From NCBI GenBank assembly GCA_013397435.1, contig VZRG01000202.1:521804-585803 (forward strand): a DNA stretch of 64,000 bases. Direction: 5' to 3'. Made by a program: the position numbers and the translations under genes. The notes below the pieces were generated by a model. The model saw only the letters and a program-made list of their open reading frames with translations. It had not been told where the DNA came from and did no database searches. The DNA is from Erythrocercus mccallii (Eukaryota > Chordata > Aves > Passeriformes > Dicruridae). Shown piece after piece: positions 22,980 through 36,399 of the stretch (position 1 is the first letter of the stretch; every line of letters begins with the position of its first letter).

Positions 22980-23629
22980 CATAAATATAACACAAATTGA
23001 GTGATGTTCTAGTGTCATTTCTCAGGAAGAATTTTCAAAGCCAGTGTGTAGGAGTTAAGCTAATGCTCCTGACATATGTAGGTCATACAAGATGGGTTTT
23101 AGTTTACCTGTCCCAGCCACCTGGGAGTTAGGCAGTGTAATGAGATCACTCCTATTAATGAAAGAATGATTTACCCATCCTGACACAGGTATTCAAGAAA
23201 AGAAAAAAATCTTTTTTGTGAACTTAAGATTTTAATTCCTTAGATATCTAGTTCTAAATATTTCAGTCCAAAACTGGTAATACAATGTTTGAATTCAATG
23301 GCTTCTTGACACTGACCAGACTGGAACTCACCCCTATGCTACTCAGGGCTTTAGAACATTATGAGACCTGTGAGAGACCCATGTTTTTCTGGAAGGCAGA
23401 GACTGATCTCATGTCTAGGTCATATCAAATGGCATCAGATGTCCCTGTTACTGAATTGGACACTTGAATTTGTCTATGAGAATCAGAAATAAAGTGTCAA
23501 TATAAAGAAATAGTGAGCTTTAAAGGAAGTGGTGACATATATAAGGTACAAGGTACCCAAAGCTTAACAGAGAAGGATTCTAGGCCGTCTGATCTGCTTC
23601 TGAAGTTTACTCTTGTTTTGAGGAAGGAA

Positions 23630-23695
23630 TGGTAGAATGGCACCTCCAGAGGTGCCTTCCAATCTAAATTATTTGACATTTTTATGATATTATAA
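23630..23695 (+). mobile_element. CR1 LINE 3' tail fragment
   Basis: The stretch from GGTAGAATGG through CACCTCCAGAGGTGCCTTCC and AATCTAAATTATT resembles the last 60 or so bases of avian CR1 elements. In these, a gene-poor 3' UTR ends in short GATTCT-type repeats; here the end is decayed to TTTATGATATTAT. Upstream sequence from 23285 is too diverged to assign. The 60-aa frame at 23285-23467 is not convincing. Confidence 0.55.
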
Positions 23696-26575
23696 AGACC
23701 CAGAGGGTTTATTCTGAACCTGTCATTTAAATACAGGTAGTGTATTTAAATGTCTGCATGTCTTCTCTGATTTTTTTTTAGCAGAAACAGAGGAAATAAG
23801 GGTTGGAAGAATATCTGCCCTGTATTTCTGAGTGTTCTTGGCTGACAACATGCCAGATGGATATGTTTACTCATTTGTAAGTGCGTGAGCATGGCAGGGA
23901 TGGAGAGGGCTTACTGTAACAACTGATTTCCTGTGTAGTTCAAGTTGTTGTGTACTTTTGCGAGGATCTATTTACATTACAGCTCTTCTTGTGCCAGTGT
24001 CAGGCTCAGGACCAGGCCTACTAACCTCTTTTCAAAGATGTCAGTAAATATTTAATTTGTTACCGGATGTGAAGCAGACATATCTTTCTAGGAAGAAAAC
24101 GATTTTGAGGATACTTCCCTAAAGGAAGAAAAATACCATAAGTTTATATAATGAAGCACCTTTTTTAATTTCAACAAGAAATACTCTCAAGCATCTGAGG
24201 AAAGAAAGAAGACAGGTAGATCCAGAATATAAGGTCAGTCTCCTGAACTCTTATGTCATTTGTGTTAGATACTATGGCTTGAAATGTAGCAATATATACG
24301 TTACTCTAATAATGGGTGATAATAAACAAACTTCAGAAGGAAATGTGGCAAATCTCAAGTACATGTTAAAGACAAGTTTTAAGGCAATTAAAGCTTCATG
24401 TTTATTTTTTATTAGTTTAGTATGCTTAAGTAAGCCAAAACAGTTAAGAAGTTTAATCATATTTTTATTTTGACTTGGAAGATGTAATGGAACCACAATC
24501 CACATGATAGGATTTAGAATAAGTGTCAACTAGAAATCACAATGACTTGCTGGAGTAATTGAAACAAATACAATGATTATTCAGGTCTTGTGTTTGTCTG
24601 TGTGTTGTGCTTTATATGTCCTAGTAGAATACATAGTTTATTAGAAACTTTTTTCTTAAAGTGTTGACCAGGCTAAAGATTTTTCTCAATATCATTATTT
24701 CTACAGAAAGATTTACCATAGAAGACAATGATAAATTCTTCTTAAGCAAGATTGAATGTTGAAATTCATTTTCTATTTTGAAAATTATAGTAAAGTTCAA
24801 AATTATACAATAAATATATGTAGCATTATATGCTAAAAAATCCACAGAATGCTTGTCATAAGACTTCTTATATCAATCACAGAATATTTTCTTACAATAA
24901 AAATTAGCACACATAGCAGAAACTTTTAAATTATTTTGATCTAGCAGGGTATTTATATCTAGAGGAAGAGAAAAAACTAAATCCAGAAATTATGTGTAAA
25001 TAAAAGAAAGATCATTTAAAAAGGTTTTTAACTACTTTACACATTCCAAATATAATTGAACAGAAAAAGCTATTAGTGTTTCAACATTTTGACATGTAAG
25101 CTCTTCATAATCAAGAGAGCACTATAATAAATTTTGTTCATATTAATTTCCAAAGAGAAATAGTATAATCACTCATATTCAGATAAGGTTGTATTCTCAG
25201 ACACTTCCTTATTTCCTTCTACTCATCAGGGAAGTTTCCTTTTTTTTGTGTGAAATTGAAATGACAAAGAGCCATTAGACTAATCATACTCACAGAAGAA
25301 GAGCTCTTGGCATGTTTAGTTAATCACAATTTCATAGCAAATGTAATAAAATATATAGATTGAAAGATCAAAGGGAAGATTATCTTTCTTTTTGGCTAAG
25401 TCATTGAACTTGTTTCAAGAAGCCTGTTCATTTTCTGTGGGTGGGAACATCCTGGCAGATTTGCCCCATCCCTTATCAATTGAGGAATTACTCCATGACA
25501 TCCATCCTGTATTAATAGTTGGATTATACATTTTTACAGCAGATGACTGAGAGAAACGTGCTTTCCTACTAGAATTAGAGCATTTTTATACTTAGCAATG
25601 GTTAGAGGAGAATTTTGCTGCCAGCAAATATAAGACCTATCATGATCATCACTGATTTTAAAGAGCACCCCCTGACTTTCCTTTGCTTATTGAAAAGTTT
25701 AGAAAAAGAAATGATTTCACATGTGAAAGAAAAGTTTTTGGATCCCAATTTCATTTAGGTGCCAGCTAAACCTTTAACTGCTCAGTTTAATGGCATTCAT
25801 TAAGTATGTTCAGAAGCAGGGATTCAGTCTTTTGAGGAATATTGTTGATAGAAATTTAAGCATTGAATAAGTATTGTGTCTGCTTATTTACGATAAATAT
25901 ATGCTTTTAAATATAGTTCTCTGTACCTACATTTTCTTAATTCATTACTAATATTTCAGTATTGCGCTTGCATGTTTGTTTAAATTATACCATTATACTT
26001 GTTAAAATACTTTGATATAGAATTGTACCAAATATAGACTAAGAACACAAAAGTAAGTAAAAAAAAAAATAGGTACGAGAAAGATTTAAAAGAAAGGTTC
26101 AAATCTATTAACTCATAAATGCAGAAAGGTGGCTTGTACCCACCTTTCAATAAAAAAAATAAATCCTTGCAAAATTAAATGCCTTCCGTCATGAGATAAT
26201 TAATCATTCTAAACCCTAGAATTCACCTTGGGGACAGTCTGGGGACAGATGAGAAGACATTAAGGACAGGGCAGTGAGAGCTTATGTGTGCAAATAGATA
26301 AACTTCAAATGTGGTGGAGAGCAGCAAAGAGCTTTCTTGATATTGTACTTTCATATGTGACCTCAGAGACAGCAAGCCGAAGCAATAACTCTTTATGATA
26401 GCATCAAAAAAATTTAAATTCTCCAGGCAAGTGGCAAAAAGGTCTATTTGTTAAGATTATGTTTTCCTGCTTTTCTACTCAGGACATAAGTTGTGGTGCA
26501 GGTGGTATGTTCTAGCACTTATTACAGGTGTGTCTCACTGTTGGCTTGAATTGGCTCATTTGGAGCTGCAACAAC
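23696..26575. other. Unique AT-rich DNA, no gene found
   Basis: Overlapping open frames on both strands at 24272-24529 have no domain signal. No repeat family, RNA gene or regulatory site could be supported. Confidence 0.55.
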
Positions 26576-26690
26576 AGAAAAAAACAAACCAAACCAAACA
26601 AAAAACAAAACAAAAACCACAAAAAACCCCCACAAAATAAAAAAAGCACAAACCAAAATAAAGAAAACAACCCAAAACCTCCAGAAAACA
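26576..26690 (+). repeat. A/C-rich low-complexity tract
   Basis: The + strand is almost only A and C, with words such as AACAAACC, AAACAAAAACC and CACAAAAAACCCCC. The 77-aa frame across it (26528-26761) is a translation of low-complexity DNA, rich in Lys, Asn and Pro, and is not called as a gene. Similar tracts are at 46617-46675 (A/C) and 45517-45645 (G/T). Confidence 0.85.
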
Positions 26691-28500
26691 GGTCTAAAGA
26701 GAGTTCCTCATCTCATCTTATAGCTGGAAAAGGTTTTTTTTTAATATTTTTGGTCCAATAAAAGTTGGATTTGTGGTAGACAGTTGCTTTCAAGCTGTCT
26801 ATTTGAAAAGGCTGGAAAATCTTTGGAGTAGCAATTAAGTAGTTCCCCTGACAAGGGCTACCAGGAAAACGGTAATCATAACAAAATGTTTCAAGTAAAA
26901 AGATGCAATTTAAGTTTTACTGAGCAAAAAGGAAAAAAAATTATTTGTCTATCATGTCAAGGAGTAGATATTTACTGAGTCAGCCTATTAATTAACTATG
27001 TTTACCAAGAGATCATTTATGCTGCTGAAGAAATGGCCAGCTGTAATTGGTCCCCTACCTCAGGGGAGCCAGGGACAAGTCTTGTTAGGCTGGAATGACA
27101 CAAATCTGGATCCTTACCAGCTGGAGCAGACGTCCTTCTTCCAATATACCCATATTTCCCTGCTGAGAAACCTTCTGCCAGAACAGGCCCCTGTCAAAGT
27201 TTTCAGTGTGTCTTGTCCATCACTATCATGAATCAACATTTTACTCCATAACAGGTTTGTAATGAAAATTTGTTATTTATCTGCTTTCATCTTTAATGAA
27301 GAAAAATATGCATAAAACCAAATTGGATTCAAATTGTTTGTTTAGGGAACTTAAAACAAAACTATTTGTGTCTTATAACACTTTCTCTGTTGCATGTTTT
27401 AAATATATACCTCTAAGAGAAACGTCAAGCCACTGAAACAGACAAACTGTGCACTTTTTACATACAAAATCTGGTTTTGTCAACAGAAAATTGTTATTAA
27501 AATATCAAGTGAGAAAAAACATGTAGTAGCCAGTAATAATACATGTTGAATGTTATTTTTTCACCAAAAAATCAAAATTGTAGTCAGAGTACCTTTCAAA
27601 TTACCAATTCCTATTTAGAAATTTATTTGTTGCAAATTTCCTATTTCCATGTGTTCCCATATCTGTGGTTAGATTAATGTTTTTTAATTTATCAGCACTT
27701 TTTTCTTATTGTGAATGAAAAACTGAAAGTTGTAACAAAATTTCTTACTTTTTTCACTTTATAGAAAAAAACTATGTAAAAACTAAAATGTCCAATACAT
27801 AGAACTAATGAGCATTCAGACATCCTTTATTAGGCATGAGGAAGTGTTAATTAAATTTTGTGATTTTTTTTGTTAGAACTTACTTTCTCTTCCCAAATTA
27901 AAAGTAATTTTGTTATTGCTATCTCCCTTCCTTTAAAATTCCTTATGATGTGATTGATTTGCATTTCCCAGTGCTGTAGATGATGGTATTTTGATTTCAT
28001 CAAACAATTTTCCTGTATTCATTAATTTATTCTTTCTATCAGTTTCTATCTATTTAAACATTGTGGATTTTGCTTGTTTTCATGGTTTTTTTCACCTCAG
28101 AATGTCTCATTTAATTCTGTAGGTGGTTGAAATTGCCTGATCAATAGGTTCTGTGCATGTAATATTTCTGGTAAAGGATAAAGAAAAGAGTTTAATAGGA
28201 TTTTACTCATTTGCAGTGCTTCTCCACCATTAGGACATAGTGTTCAACTCTATTATGTACTATATGTCACCTGAAAACTCCGTATTTAACCATCCCCCAA
28301 ATGTATTCTTAATGTCACAACAAAAATGTGTGAGGTCTGCAAGAACTGTGGTATTTAATCTAACATTTAGTAAATAAGCAGGGTGGGTGGAGAGTAGAGA
28401 AGATTTCTAGTTTAAGATTTCAATTCTAACACAAGTCTCTCTCTTTCAAAAACATGCCCTGCTCATGTCCTGTGCCTCTCCAGTCCCTCTGGTCCAAGAT
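26691..28500. other. AT-rich DNA, nothing recognised
   Basis: A less AT-rich patch at about 27020-27235 carries a 77-aa frame without recognisable domains. Nothing else stands out. Confidence 0.5.
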
Positions 28501-28983
28501 GAATCACAGAATGGGTCAAGTTGGAAGGGATCACAGTGGGTCATCCGATGCAACCTCCCTGCTCAAGGAGGGTCATCTTAGAGCACACTGAGCAGGGTTG
28601 CATCCAGATGGTTATGGAATGTCTCCAGTGAGGGAGACTCCACAACGCCTCTAGGCAATCTTTTCTAGTCCATGGTCACCTGCAAAGTAAAGTTATTCCT
28701 CAGATTCAGCTGGAATTTCCTGTGCACTAGTTTCTGTTGCCTTCTTGTTGTATTGCTCAGCACCACTGAGAAGATCCTGGGTCCATCCTCTTGACACCCT
28801 CCCTTCAGATACTTATTATTATATATATATATTATGTATGAGGTCTTTCAGTTGTTTCTTCTAGAGGCTGAACAGACCCAGCTCCCTCAGCCTTGCCTTA
28901 CAAGAGAGATGCTCAAATCCCTTAATCAGCTTTGTTGCATTCTGCTGGACCTGGTTCAGGAGCTCCATGTCTCTCTCGTACCA
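28501..28983 (-). mobile_element. CR1 LINE 3' region
   Basis: The left edge GAATCACAGAATGGGTCAAG, followed by a TTGGAAGGGATC-type stretch, is the reverse complement of the CR1 3' terminus. Further landmarks follow in the order expected for the - strand: CAACCTCCCTGCTCAAG, GGCTGAACAGACCCAGCTCC, CTCAGCCTTGCC and TCTGCTGGACC. CR1 is a non-LTR retrotransposon copied by its own reverse transcriptase. This piece is 5'-truncated, as most copies are, and has no coding capacity. A short (AT)n tract at about 28814-28835 lies within it. Confidence 0.93.
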
Positions 28984-30514
28984 ACCAAGAAAACCCATTA
29001 ACAGAAGTTAAAGACTTATCAGTGACTTCCATAAAACTTTAGAAAGTAAAATAGAGAAGTTATAAAGAATTACTTTATTTGGGAAATGTAGATGTAATGA
29101 AGAATATCTGCCACCCAAGATGGCAAAAAATAAAGAAAATATAACATAAATACTTAAATATAAATTATACATAGTAATATAACCAGGGAAACAACTATCC
29201 TGTACTCATCTTTATGGCTGTCATATAGTTTACTGCGCTTATACACATAGTTTCTTTTTTCTCGCTTATATCTGTCACTGGTTGCTGTGTTCTCTTTAGT
29301 GAGAGATACCTTTCTGTATATCACTCATTATTATCATAGTGTGACAAGTGATTTACTGTGCTTTCTAGAAGGTAGGGAAATTGAAGTATGTTCACTGACT
29401 TAAAACATATGTTTTACTTAAAGGAAATATTTTATGGTACTGTTAAGATTTTACGTGTTTGTTTTTTATTTCAAATTGTATATTAAATCTTACAACAAAT
29501 CTTATAACTTCTTGTTTGTTTGTCTTTATAACTTGTTCACTTGTTTGTGAACATAAATACCTTCTGCTCTACATTGTAAGAGCCAGCATCCCACTGTTCT
29601 CATCTGTATCTGTTAAAAGAACAGGTGCAAGGAATTTGTATACCAATGAGTCTCCCATGATACTTTCAGTTTGAATGTATGAATTGATGGAAGCTTTCCT
29701 AAGCTGCAAACAGCATTTTGTCAAACGTGTTTTGGCAGGGAACTTGAATCTTGTCATGTAGCAGTGCCACATCATATTATTCTGTACAATGTAGTATTCT
29801 AGTAAAGAAATGTGTTTACATTAAATCTTACCTTCTTTCTAAAATTAGATAATACTAAGGGCAAAATCCCAGTTTTGGCCATTGAAAACACCATGTTCCC
29901 CAAGTGCTTATTAGTCTCTGCTCAAGGCTGGATGCAGTGCAGCTGCACAACCAGTATCAGGTGATTGAGAAGAGCTGGATGAGATGGAGATGAAGCAAAC
30001 CTATCTGGCTCCTTCCTTTCTTCATGAGGGAGCAGAATTCCTATGCAGGCACTTTGAGTCATAGCTGGAATAGCCCTGATTCTGGCCTTGGCCCATGGGC
30101 ACAGCCCTCCCCATAGGCTTGGGTTTGTTATGTCTCTGAAGTCTTTTCAGACCATTAAACACCTTGTTCATAATCCCTGTCCCAGCTCTTCTCCCTTGAT
30201 TAGATACTGTGGCACTGTGCCTCTTGATGAGTTTCTTCTCTGCTGGCCATTCACACTTTAGCTTCCAGCTTCCTGCTTGATCTCATCATTCCCTGACATT
30301 TAAGATCATGTAAAATACTGTCTTCAAAACTGGAAAAAAATATTAGTGTTTCAAGATGTTTGTTACATGATCTAATATCAAAGTTGAAAATTAGAACTGA
30401 TAAATAACATAATGATTTTATACTTCCGTGACACAACACTGTAGTAATGATTTAATTTTTAACTTATGAGAGAAGCAGTTTTATAATTCTTCCAATGGAT
30501 CCTTCCAAAAGTGA
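28984..30514. other. AT-rich DNA with one unassigned GC-richer block
   Basis: About 29880-30190 is clearly less AT-rich than its surroundings but matches no repeat I recognise. Open frames at 29459-29775 and 30439-30251 look like chance. Confidence 0.5.
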
Positions 30515-30750
30515 AGTGAGGTGTTGATCTCGTCTCCTTGGTATCCAGTGATAGGATGGAAATGGCTCAAAACTGCCTCAGGAGACATTCACAGTTTGCA
30601 TTAGGATGCATTTCTTTACCAAGAAACTAAAACTGGATTTCTGGAGATGTATTCGGTACCCCAAACCTGTCAATGTCTGAGAGGAATTTGGACAATGCTG
30701 CTAACAACTTGCTTTAGCTTTGAGTCAGCCCTAAATTGTTCAGTAGTTGG
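30515..30750 (+). mobile_element. Old CR1 LINE 3' fragment
   Basis: Landmarks in + order fit an old CR1 3' region: TCTCGTCTCCTTGGTATCCAG, CAGTGATAGGATGGAAATGG, a CACAGTTTGCATTAGGATGC-type stretch, and near the right end CAACTTGCTTTAGCTTTGAG with GTCAGCCCTA. The last 50 or so bases of a normal CR1 are missing. Divergence is high, so the insertion is old. Confidence 0.75.
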
Positions 30751-31227
30751 CACCAAAATTAAGGAAAACACTATGGCTGAAGAAGAATAATATGCTGATA
30801 AATAAGTGCATTAATGTTTCAGTTACAGAATATTGGTCTAAATTTATTATTGCTAGTAACATTTTTTTTTGGTCATTGTAAGTGTAAGAGTGTTAACCAA
30901 GATTTTTTGACCACTAAGAAATTTTTAAGATACATACTAGTATTTCCTAGAAAATTTAGTTCATCTATGAGGTGCTAAATTTAGAAATATAGAGCAAAAA
31001 ACCAGATTAATAAAAGTCAAAGAGAATTGATGTATCTTTTGTTGCTTTTCTCTTCTCAAGAATGGGTGATCTTTGAATGAAATGGCTGCATCTCAGATCT
31101 TTCTCACACATCTCTCTTGAAGGTTTCAGATCTTCCATATCTTCAGATGCTTCCACAATTCAGAAAGCACTTAAATCTCTCCAGGATTTATTTTTTCCTT
31201 TGGGGAAAGTAGAGTGTTGCAAGCAAC

Positions 31228-31650
31228 TGTTGTGGTTTAAGCCCTAATCCCTACACATAATCCCTACACAGCCCTTTGCTCATTGGGGTATAGAATCAAA
31301 AAGGTAAACACGAGAAAACTAATGAGTTGAGATATAGACAGTTTCATAGGAAAAACAAAAACTGTGCAAAGTAAAATAAAATAAGGAATTCATTCACTAC
31401 TCTCCATGTGCAGGCAAGTATTTAGCCGTATCTAGGAAAGCAGGCCTTCAAGGAGCCACAGCAGAGTTTGTTGGAAAGACAAATGTCACAACTCCAGACA
31501 TTCCTCCTTCCTCCTTCACCTCAGATGTTACTGCTGAGAGTGATATGTTCACCCCAATTTTTACTGCTGAATATGATGATATATGGTATGGAATATTATT
31601 TATGGTTAGTTTGGATCAACTGTCCCAGCTGTATCCCTTCCTCTAGGAAA
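31228..31650 (-). mobile_element. ERVL-type LTR, 5'-truncated
   Basis: TGTTGTGGTTTAA at 31228 is the reverse complement of the 3' end of this avian LTR family. Then come a GAGTTGAGATATAGACAGTTT stretch and TATGGTATGGAATATT. A GGTTAGTTTGGATCAACTG stretch near 31600 matches the copy at 1060-1300, and the match stops near 31650. The 5' part of the LTR, about a third, is missing. The polyadenylation signal and TATA box positions are mutated. An internal direct repeat TAATCCCTACACA occurs twice near 31246-31270. The two frames at 31468-31871 are not viral genes as far as I can see. Confidence 0.85.
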
Positions 31651-32479
31651 GACATGGACCTGTTTTAGTGGACCCAGAGGAACTTGGTGAAATACTTGAT
31701 ATTTGTTGGTGTCCTACCATTAAAAAGGTTATTGAAGCTATTTGGTGTGTTATGAAATGTAATTCTCAGTGCCTAGGTCACAACAAATCCAGTATGTGCA
31801 TCTTATCTAAGCCATTCATTGTAGCTCTGATATTATTAAAAGAGACAAGACATGCAAAACAGATGTTCTGAACAACTTTCCCCCTGGATAAATCTTGAAG
31901 GGATATATGCCTGTTGTTCCAGACTTCATTTTTTATCAAGTTTTTGGTTTTCTTTTCTAGAAGGTCTTGAACACACACAGCTGTGTTCATGTCAAGGAGA
32001 GGAAAGCAGAACTGCGCAGTTCTGTTACCACTGCAATACAATTAAGAAGATGCCTTGTTGGATTACTTGTGTAAAATTGATCAGATCACCTATGTTATCA
32101 CCTATGGTTTAACTGGCTTATGCCAGTTAATAGCACTAATTGTGTCCATCATTGTCTCTGTTAATACTGAAATCTAGGGATAAATTTATAATATTGTTAA
32201 TATAAAAAGTTAGCATATAAACCCTTTAGATTAATTCTGATTATGATATAATATGTTAGAAAAAATAAAATAACCATTTAATGATTATTCAAAATTGTTT
32301 AAATTTATGTCAAGTCTGGAATTTACCATGCATACTTCACAGAAATATCCTATATAGTGTAGCCAAATGACACTAGTGAAAGTCTTAGAAATGCTCCAAT
32401 CTGGATATATGAGCAAAGACACCTTTGAAAATGTAGTACTGTAGCCTATTTATAGGATCTAAGGGCAAATCAGATGTGA
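31651..32479. other. AT-rich DNA, nothing recognised
   Basis: Frames of 67-87 aa on both strands at 31668-32112 overlap each other and have no domain signal. The LTR edge at 31650 is the only structural landmark. Confidence 0.5.
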
Positions 32480-33180
32480 AGATACTTCACCAAGCCCTGT
32501 AGTCCAATCTCTTGGTCAAAGTGGGGCTGCTCTGAGGTGGACTCAGCAGTGATTAAGTTAACTTCTGGATTTAATTGTATTAAAGTTTTATTCTAATCTA
32601 CAGGATTCTATGATTCTATATCGAAGGACCTGGCTCTGTCTCCTTTCTGACTTCCCCTCAGGCAAATATATGTTTTTTTTTAGGAGTCCCACAGGCATCT
32701 CTTTTCCAGGCTGAAAAAGCCCTGGTCTCTAAACCTCAACTCATAAGGCAAGTGATCCAGTCCTGACTGCCCTGGTGCCTTATTGATGTCTTTCTTGTAT
32801 AGGACACAGAAATTAGAATCTGTGTAATCAGCTCTGAGCAAAGGTATGAATAATCACTTCCCTGGACCTGCTGACTGTGCTTTCATTAATACTGCTGGCT
32901 GTCTTTGCTGTCAGGGCACATTGCTGGCTCATGCTCAGCTCAAGGTTCCCCAGGGCCCTCAGGATCTCTTTGCCGCAGCTGCTCCTTAGTCTAGCACTGC
33001 ACAGTCTAGCACTGCCAGGGGGTCTTCCTTGCATACAGCAGGGAACCTGCCATACTGAGCTTCATGAGGTTTCTCTCAGCCCATTTCTCCAGTCTGTCAA
33101 TGTCTCTCTGGATAGCAACATCTTTGTGACTTCCACTGTATTGACTGGTTCCATCTTCAGACAAATTTATTGTCATCTTC
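32480..33180 (-). mobile_element. CR1 LINE fragment, possibly two overlapping insertions
   Basis: From about 32620 to 33180 the order matches the reverse complement of the CR1 3' half: CTCTTTTCCAGGCTG, CTCATAAGGCAAGTG, ATTGATGTCTTTCTTG, AATCACTTCCCTGGACCTG, CAGGGCACATTGCTGGCTC, ATGAGGTTTCTCTC and CCATTTCTCCAGTCTGTC. At 32480-32540 the GTCCAATCTCTTGGTCAAAG stretch also fits - orientation. GATTCTATGATTCTAT at 32604-32619 is the + orientation CR1 end, suggesting a nested or rearranged piece. Internally deleted and with no open frame from the original protein. Confidence 0.88.
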
Positions 33181-36100
33181 ATAAAAATAAACCAAAGTTT
33201 TCCTGATCTTAATAGTCTTATTTACAGAATGGGAATTTTTAGGGGAAAAAATATGACTAAAATATTTAAAATAGTTAATACATTTCTACTCCAAGTATTA
33301 TTTCTTGACTCTGTAAGATCATGCACTCAGACTATTGCATTATCTGTAGGAATTGGTAAATTAATTTGAAATGAAACGGAAGAAATATGATTTGATGCAG
33401 CACAGAAAATTCTACACATTTTATGCACCAGACTTCTTTTCAAATGCATTCCTTACAGTCTGCCTTTAGGCGGCTAGAATTGATAATACTCCTATTAAGA
33501 GATGCTCTAGGCATAAAGAGACTGGAGGTACATACACTGCTCAGAACCAGAAAATCTTTAATGTGATGCAATCTTTTATAACATAGTTTTCCATAACCAG
33601 AAATAAATGTGATGAAGACTGACTAGATCAGCAATCTTCTAGTTTAGTAGTGATAAGGGGAATATGTTTCTTTCTTACTATAAAGATTTTGTAGTTTTCA
33701 TGAAAAATTAAATGTTTAGCAAATGAATTGATAGTAGACATGTGACAAGGACACAATTAATCTGAAGATTACAAACATAATTTTTTAACACTGTGAATAC
33801 TCAGTTATTCACTCAGACGAAGACCTCCCAGTACACTAAGAACTGTAACAGTCAGAAGGAAACACCACCATATCCCTAGAAAAAAAACCCAAACCATCCA
33901 AAGCAAACACAAAAGCACGAGTCACTCCCCTATACTAGACTACACTTTAATTTCAGTTTTGGACTTGGGAATCAGAGAACTAGACTTCTAGTGGTATTTA
34001 ATGACCTAGTAGAGCTTTGACTTCCTCACTGATGTATGGCAATAAGTCCCTCAAGAAGGTTATTACACACAAGAAAAGTGCTTAAATTGTTATAAATCTG
34101 TCATTAAAACAACTGTGTCTTGCTGGGAAAAGAATGAAGATCAAATATAATTAATGATTGCCCTTGTAAAGTAAATTTTAATAACTCCAAAAGTTACCTT
34201 CCACTTTTTTCCACCACCCTGCTACCAATTATTTGTATCAAAAGTGTAAAAACTGTAGGCACTGTACAGTGGCTTTACACAATTGACATTATCTGTATCT
34301 GTGCTTTAGGTTCCAGATAAAGACATTGATGGTGGGAAGGAAATGTGATCACTGTGTTTGTTCAGATTGTCAACAAGTGTTCAATTAGAGTTCAGTAGGG
34401 TGTGAACAGCCTGCTGTTATAAAACGGGTTTTACTGGTAGCTGCTGTCACAGATATCTTAAGAGGTTGTGAAGAGTTAATAAGTTTTGACCAATATATGT
34501 CCCAAACTGGGTCTGAAACAAATGACAATCATAATAAAACCTCTCCAGGGAGCATGAAGAGCAAATGAGCCTCCTGATATCAAAGTATACTCCTTGATTT
34601 GTTTTTAGAATAACCCTCAACTTGGAGACATTTGAGGTCAACACCATATCTCTTTCTATTCAGAATGCTTAAATGAAGAAAATGACCTTATTTTGTCTTT
34701 TCAAAGGCAAGGGGAGTACAGGTATATATTCAAGAAGGAATGCAATATTTTCCATATTATAAGCAGTTCATATCAACAAAACATGAAAATCAGGGAGAAG
34801 GAACAAAGTATTCTTTTTCCTATTCCCTACTGAGCTGTTTATTGTAATGAAAGGAGACAGCACACTTTGATTTTATTGGCTTGGTTTGGTTTGCAGGGTC
34901 AAAATTAAATTAAAATTCCAGTCAATAATTCTTTCTTTTCAGTGGGCAACTTTTCATTTTGAACTAATTCCTTTTCTATAGAAATTATGGGATTTTATTC
35001 TATATATTCTTTTATCTTTTTAATATGAACTCAAATTTATTTCTTTTATGTCACTGTTCAGTTATCATAGGGGTATAAGGGGTGATTCTAAAGTAGTGGG
35101 TGGTATATCATGAGTAATTCTTCTCCACTTCTGCACAACTCATATTTACAAAACGCACTATGAAGTTGTTTGACCCATTTTGAAAATGTTTCATCTTTAA
35201 AAATCAGAACAGTGTTATTTCTAAGATTCTGAATCTTCATTGTATTCTCACATTCCTGTCAAACAATAACATTCAGTGTAAAGATTTGGAATGGCTTCAC
35301 TAATTTATTCAGCAATTTACTTTCCAGGCTTGTATTATGGTAGAAAAGACAGAAATGCCAGAAGTCTGACAAGGTATTACTAGTCCCTTTCCTTTTAGAA
35401 AATTGAACTTTTGTCTTACTGCCTTCTAATATGGCCACTTCAGAGGCATATCACATACTTATGAAATAGTGAGATTTGTTCAAATTAATATCAATAATGA
35501 CCATTATCTTCACCTTTTTGCTTTGTTATGTCATTTGCAAGAGTAATTAAGAGGGAGCATGAATTATATTTCTTCTTAATACAATTGACATTAAAAAACT
35601 AGAATAAAAAAACATAGTAAGAAAACACCCTCATTTTAGATGCGAGAAGCCTTTAAAGCAGCAAATTTGGTAAGCCCACAGCTAAAGAGATTCTGGCTTA
35701 CATAACATCTGCCTTTCCAGTAAAATATATACTTCAGTAGCTAAAAATGAAGTATATATGGTTTCATCTGTGTAATGAAAGCTGTTTTGCTGATCACAAT
35801 TTATTTGATAAGAGACAAATGACAATGAAAACTGAGTCATTATTTCAATGATCAATTGTAAAATAAAATGTATGAAGAAAACCCAAGCTGTACTACAGCT
35901 TTTTAAAATATCACATTACATTTGCAGATTCTTTAAATCTGAAAGGAATATGTCTCTAAGCAATAGTGTCCTTAGTAATGATACTGAGTAGATTACCATG
36001 TATATTCTTGAAGGAAGGCTTGCAAAATTCTTTCCATACATAAAAATTGAGTAAGTTCCCTCATGAAATAAGAAAAAAAAAAAAGAAACAAAAAACGATC

Positions 36101-36399
36101 AAATATTATTGGAATATAATGGCATCTAAAATATTCTTTCTAGGCGAAGATACACCTTTAGTAAAGAACATGATAGAATTCAGATATTTGTACAGTTTGG
36201 GAAGCAAAAATTCTACTCATAATAATCTAATTTCTCAGGATCCTGGAGATAAGAGATAGGAAAGGCCTGTTATAATGACTTGTAAATGCAATGTTCTTAT
36301 CTTTTACTATCTATGATATGTTTTCCAGCAATTTTTATAGAGCAACTTTAAATCATGTGCAAAATTCTCCATTTCTCTCCCTAAAATATTTCTCAGGTT
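33181..36399. other. Unique AT-rich DNA, no gene found
   Basis: No coding or RNA gene or repeat family recognised. One hairpin is listed separately at 35725-35759. Short frames at 34647-34447 (-) and 36047-36259 (+) look like chance. Confidence 0.55.
35725..35759. repeat. Perfect 12-bp hairpin
   Basis: ATATATACTTCA, an 11-nt loop (GTAGCTAAAAA), then TGAAGTATATAT. Stem arms match perfectly. The stem is too short for a microRNA precursor and there is no T-run to suggest a small RNA terminator. Confidence 0.85.

Noticed and set aside
26528..26761. 77-aa Lys/Asn/Pro-rich frame
   Set aside because: Translation of an A/C-rich low-complexity tract.
32828..33206. Frames of 68 and 109 aa
   Set aside because: They lie in a decayed - strand CR1; neither is the CR1 protein.
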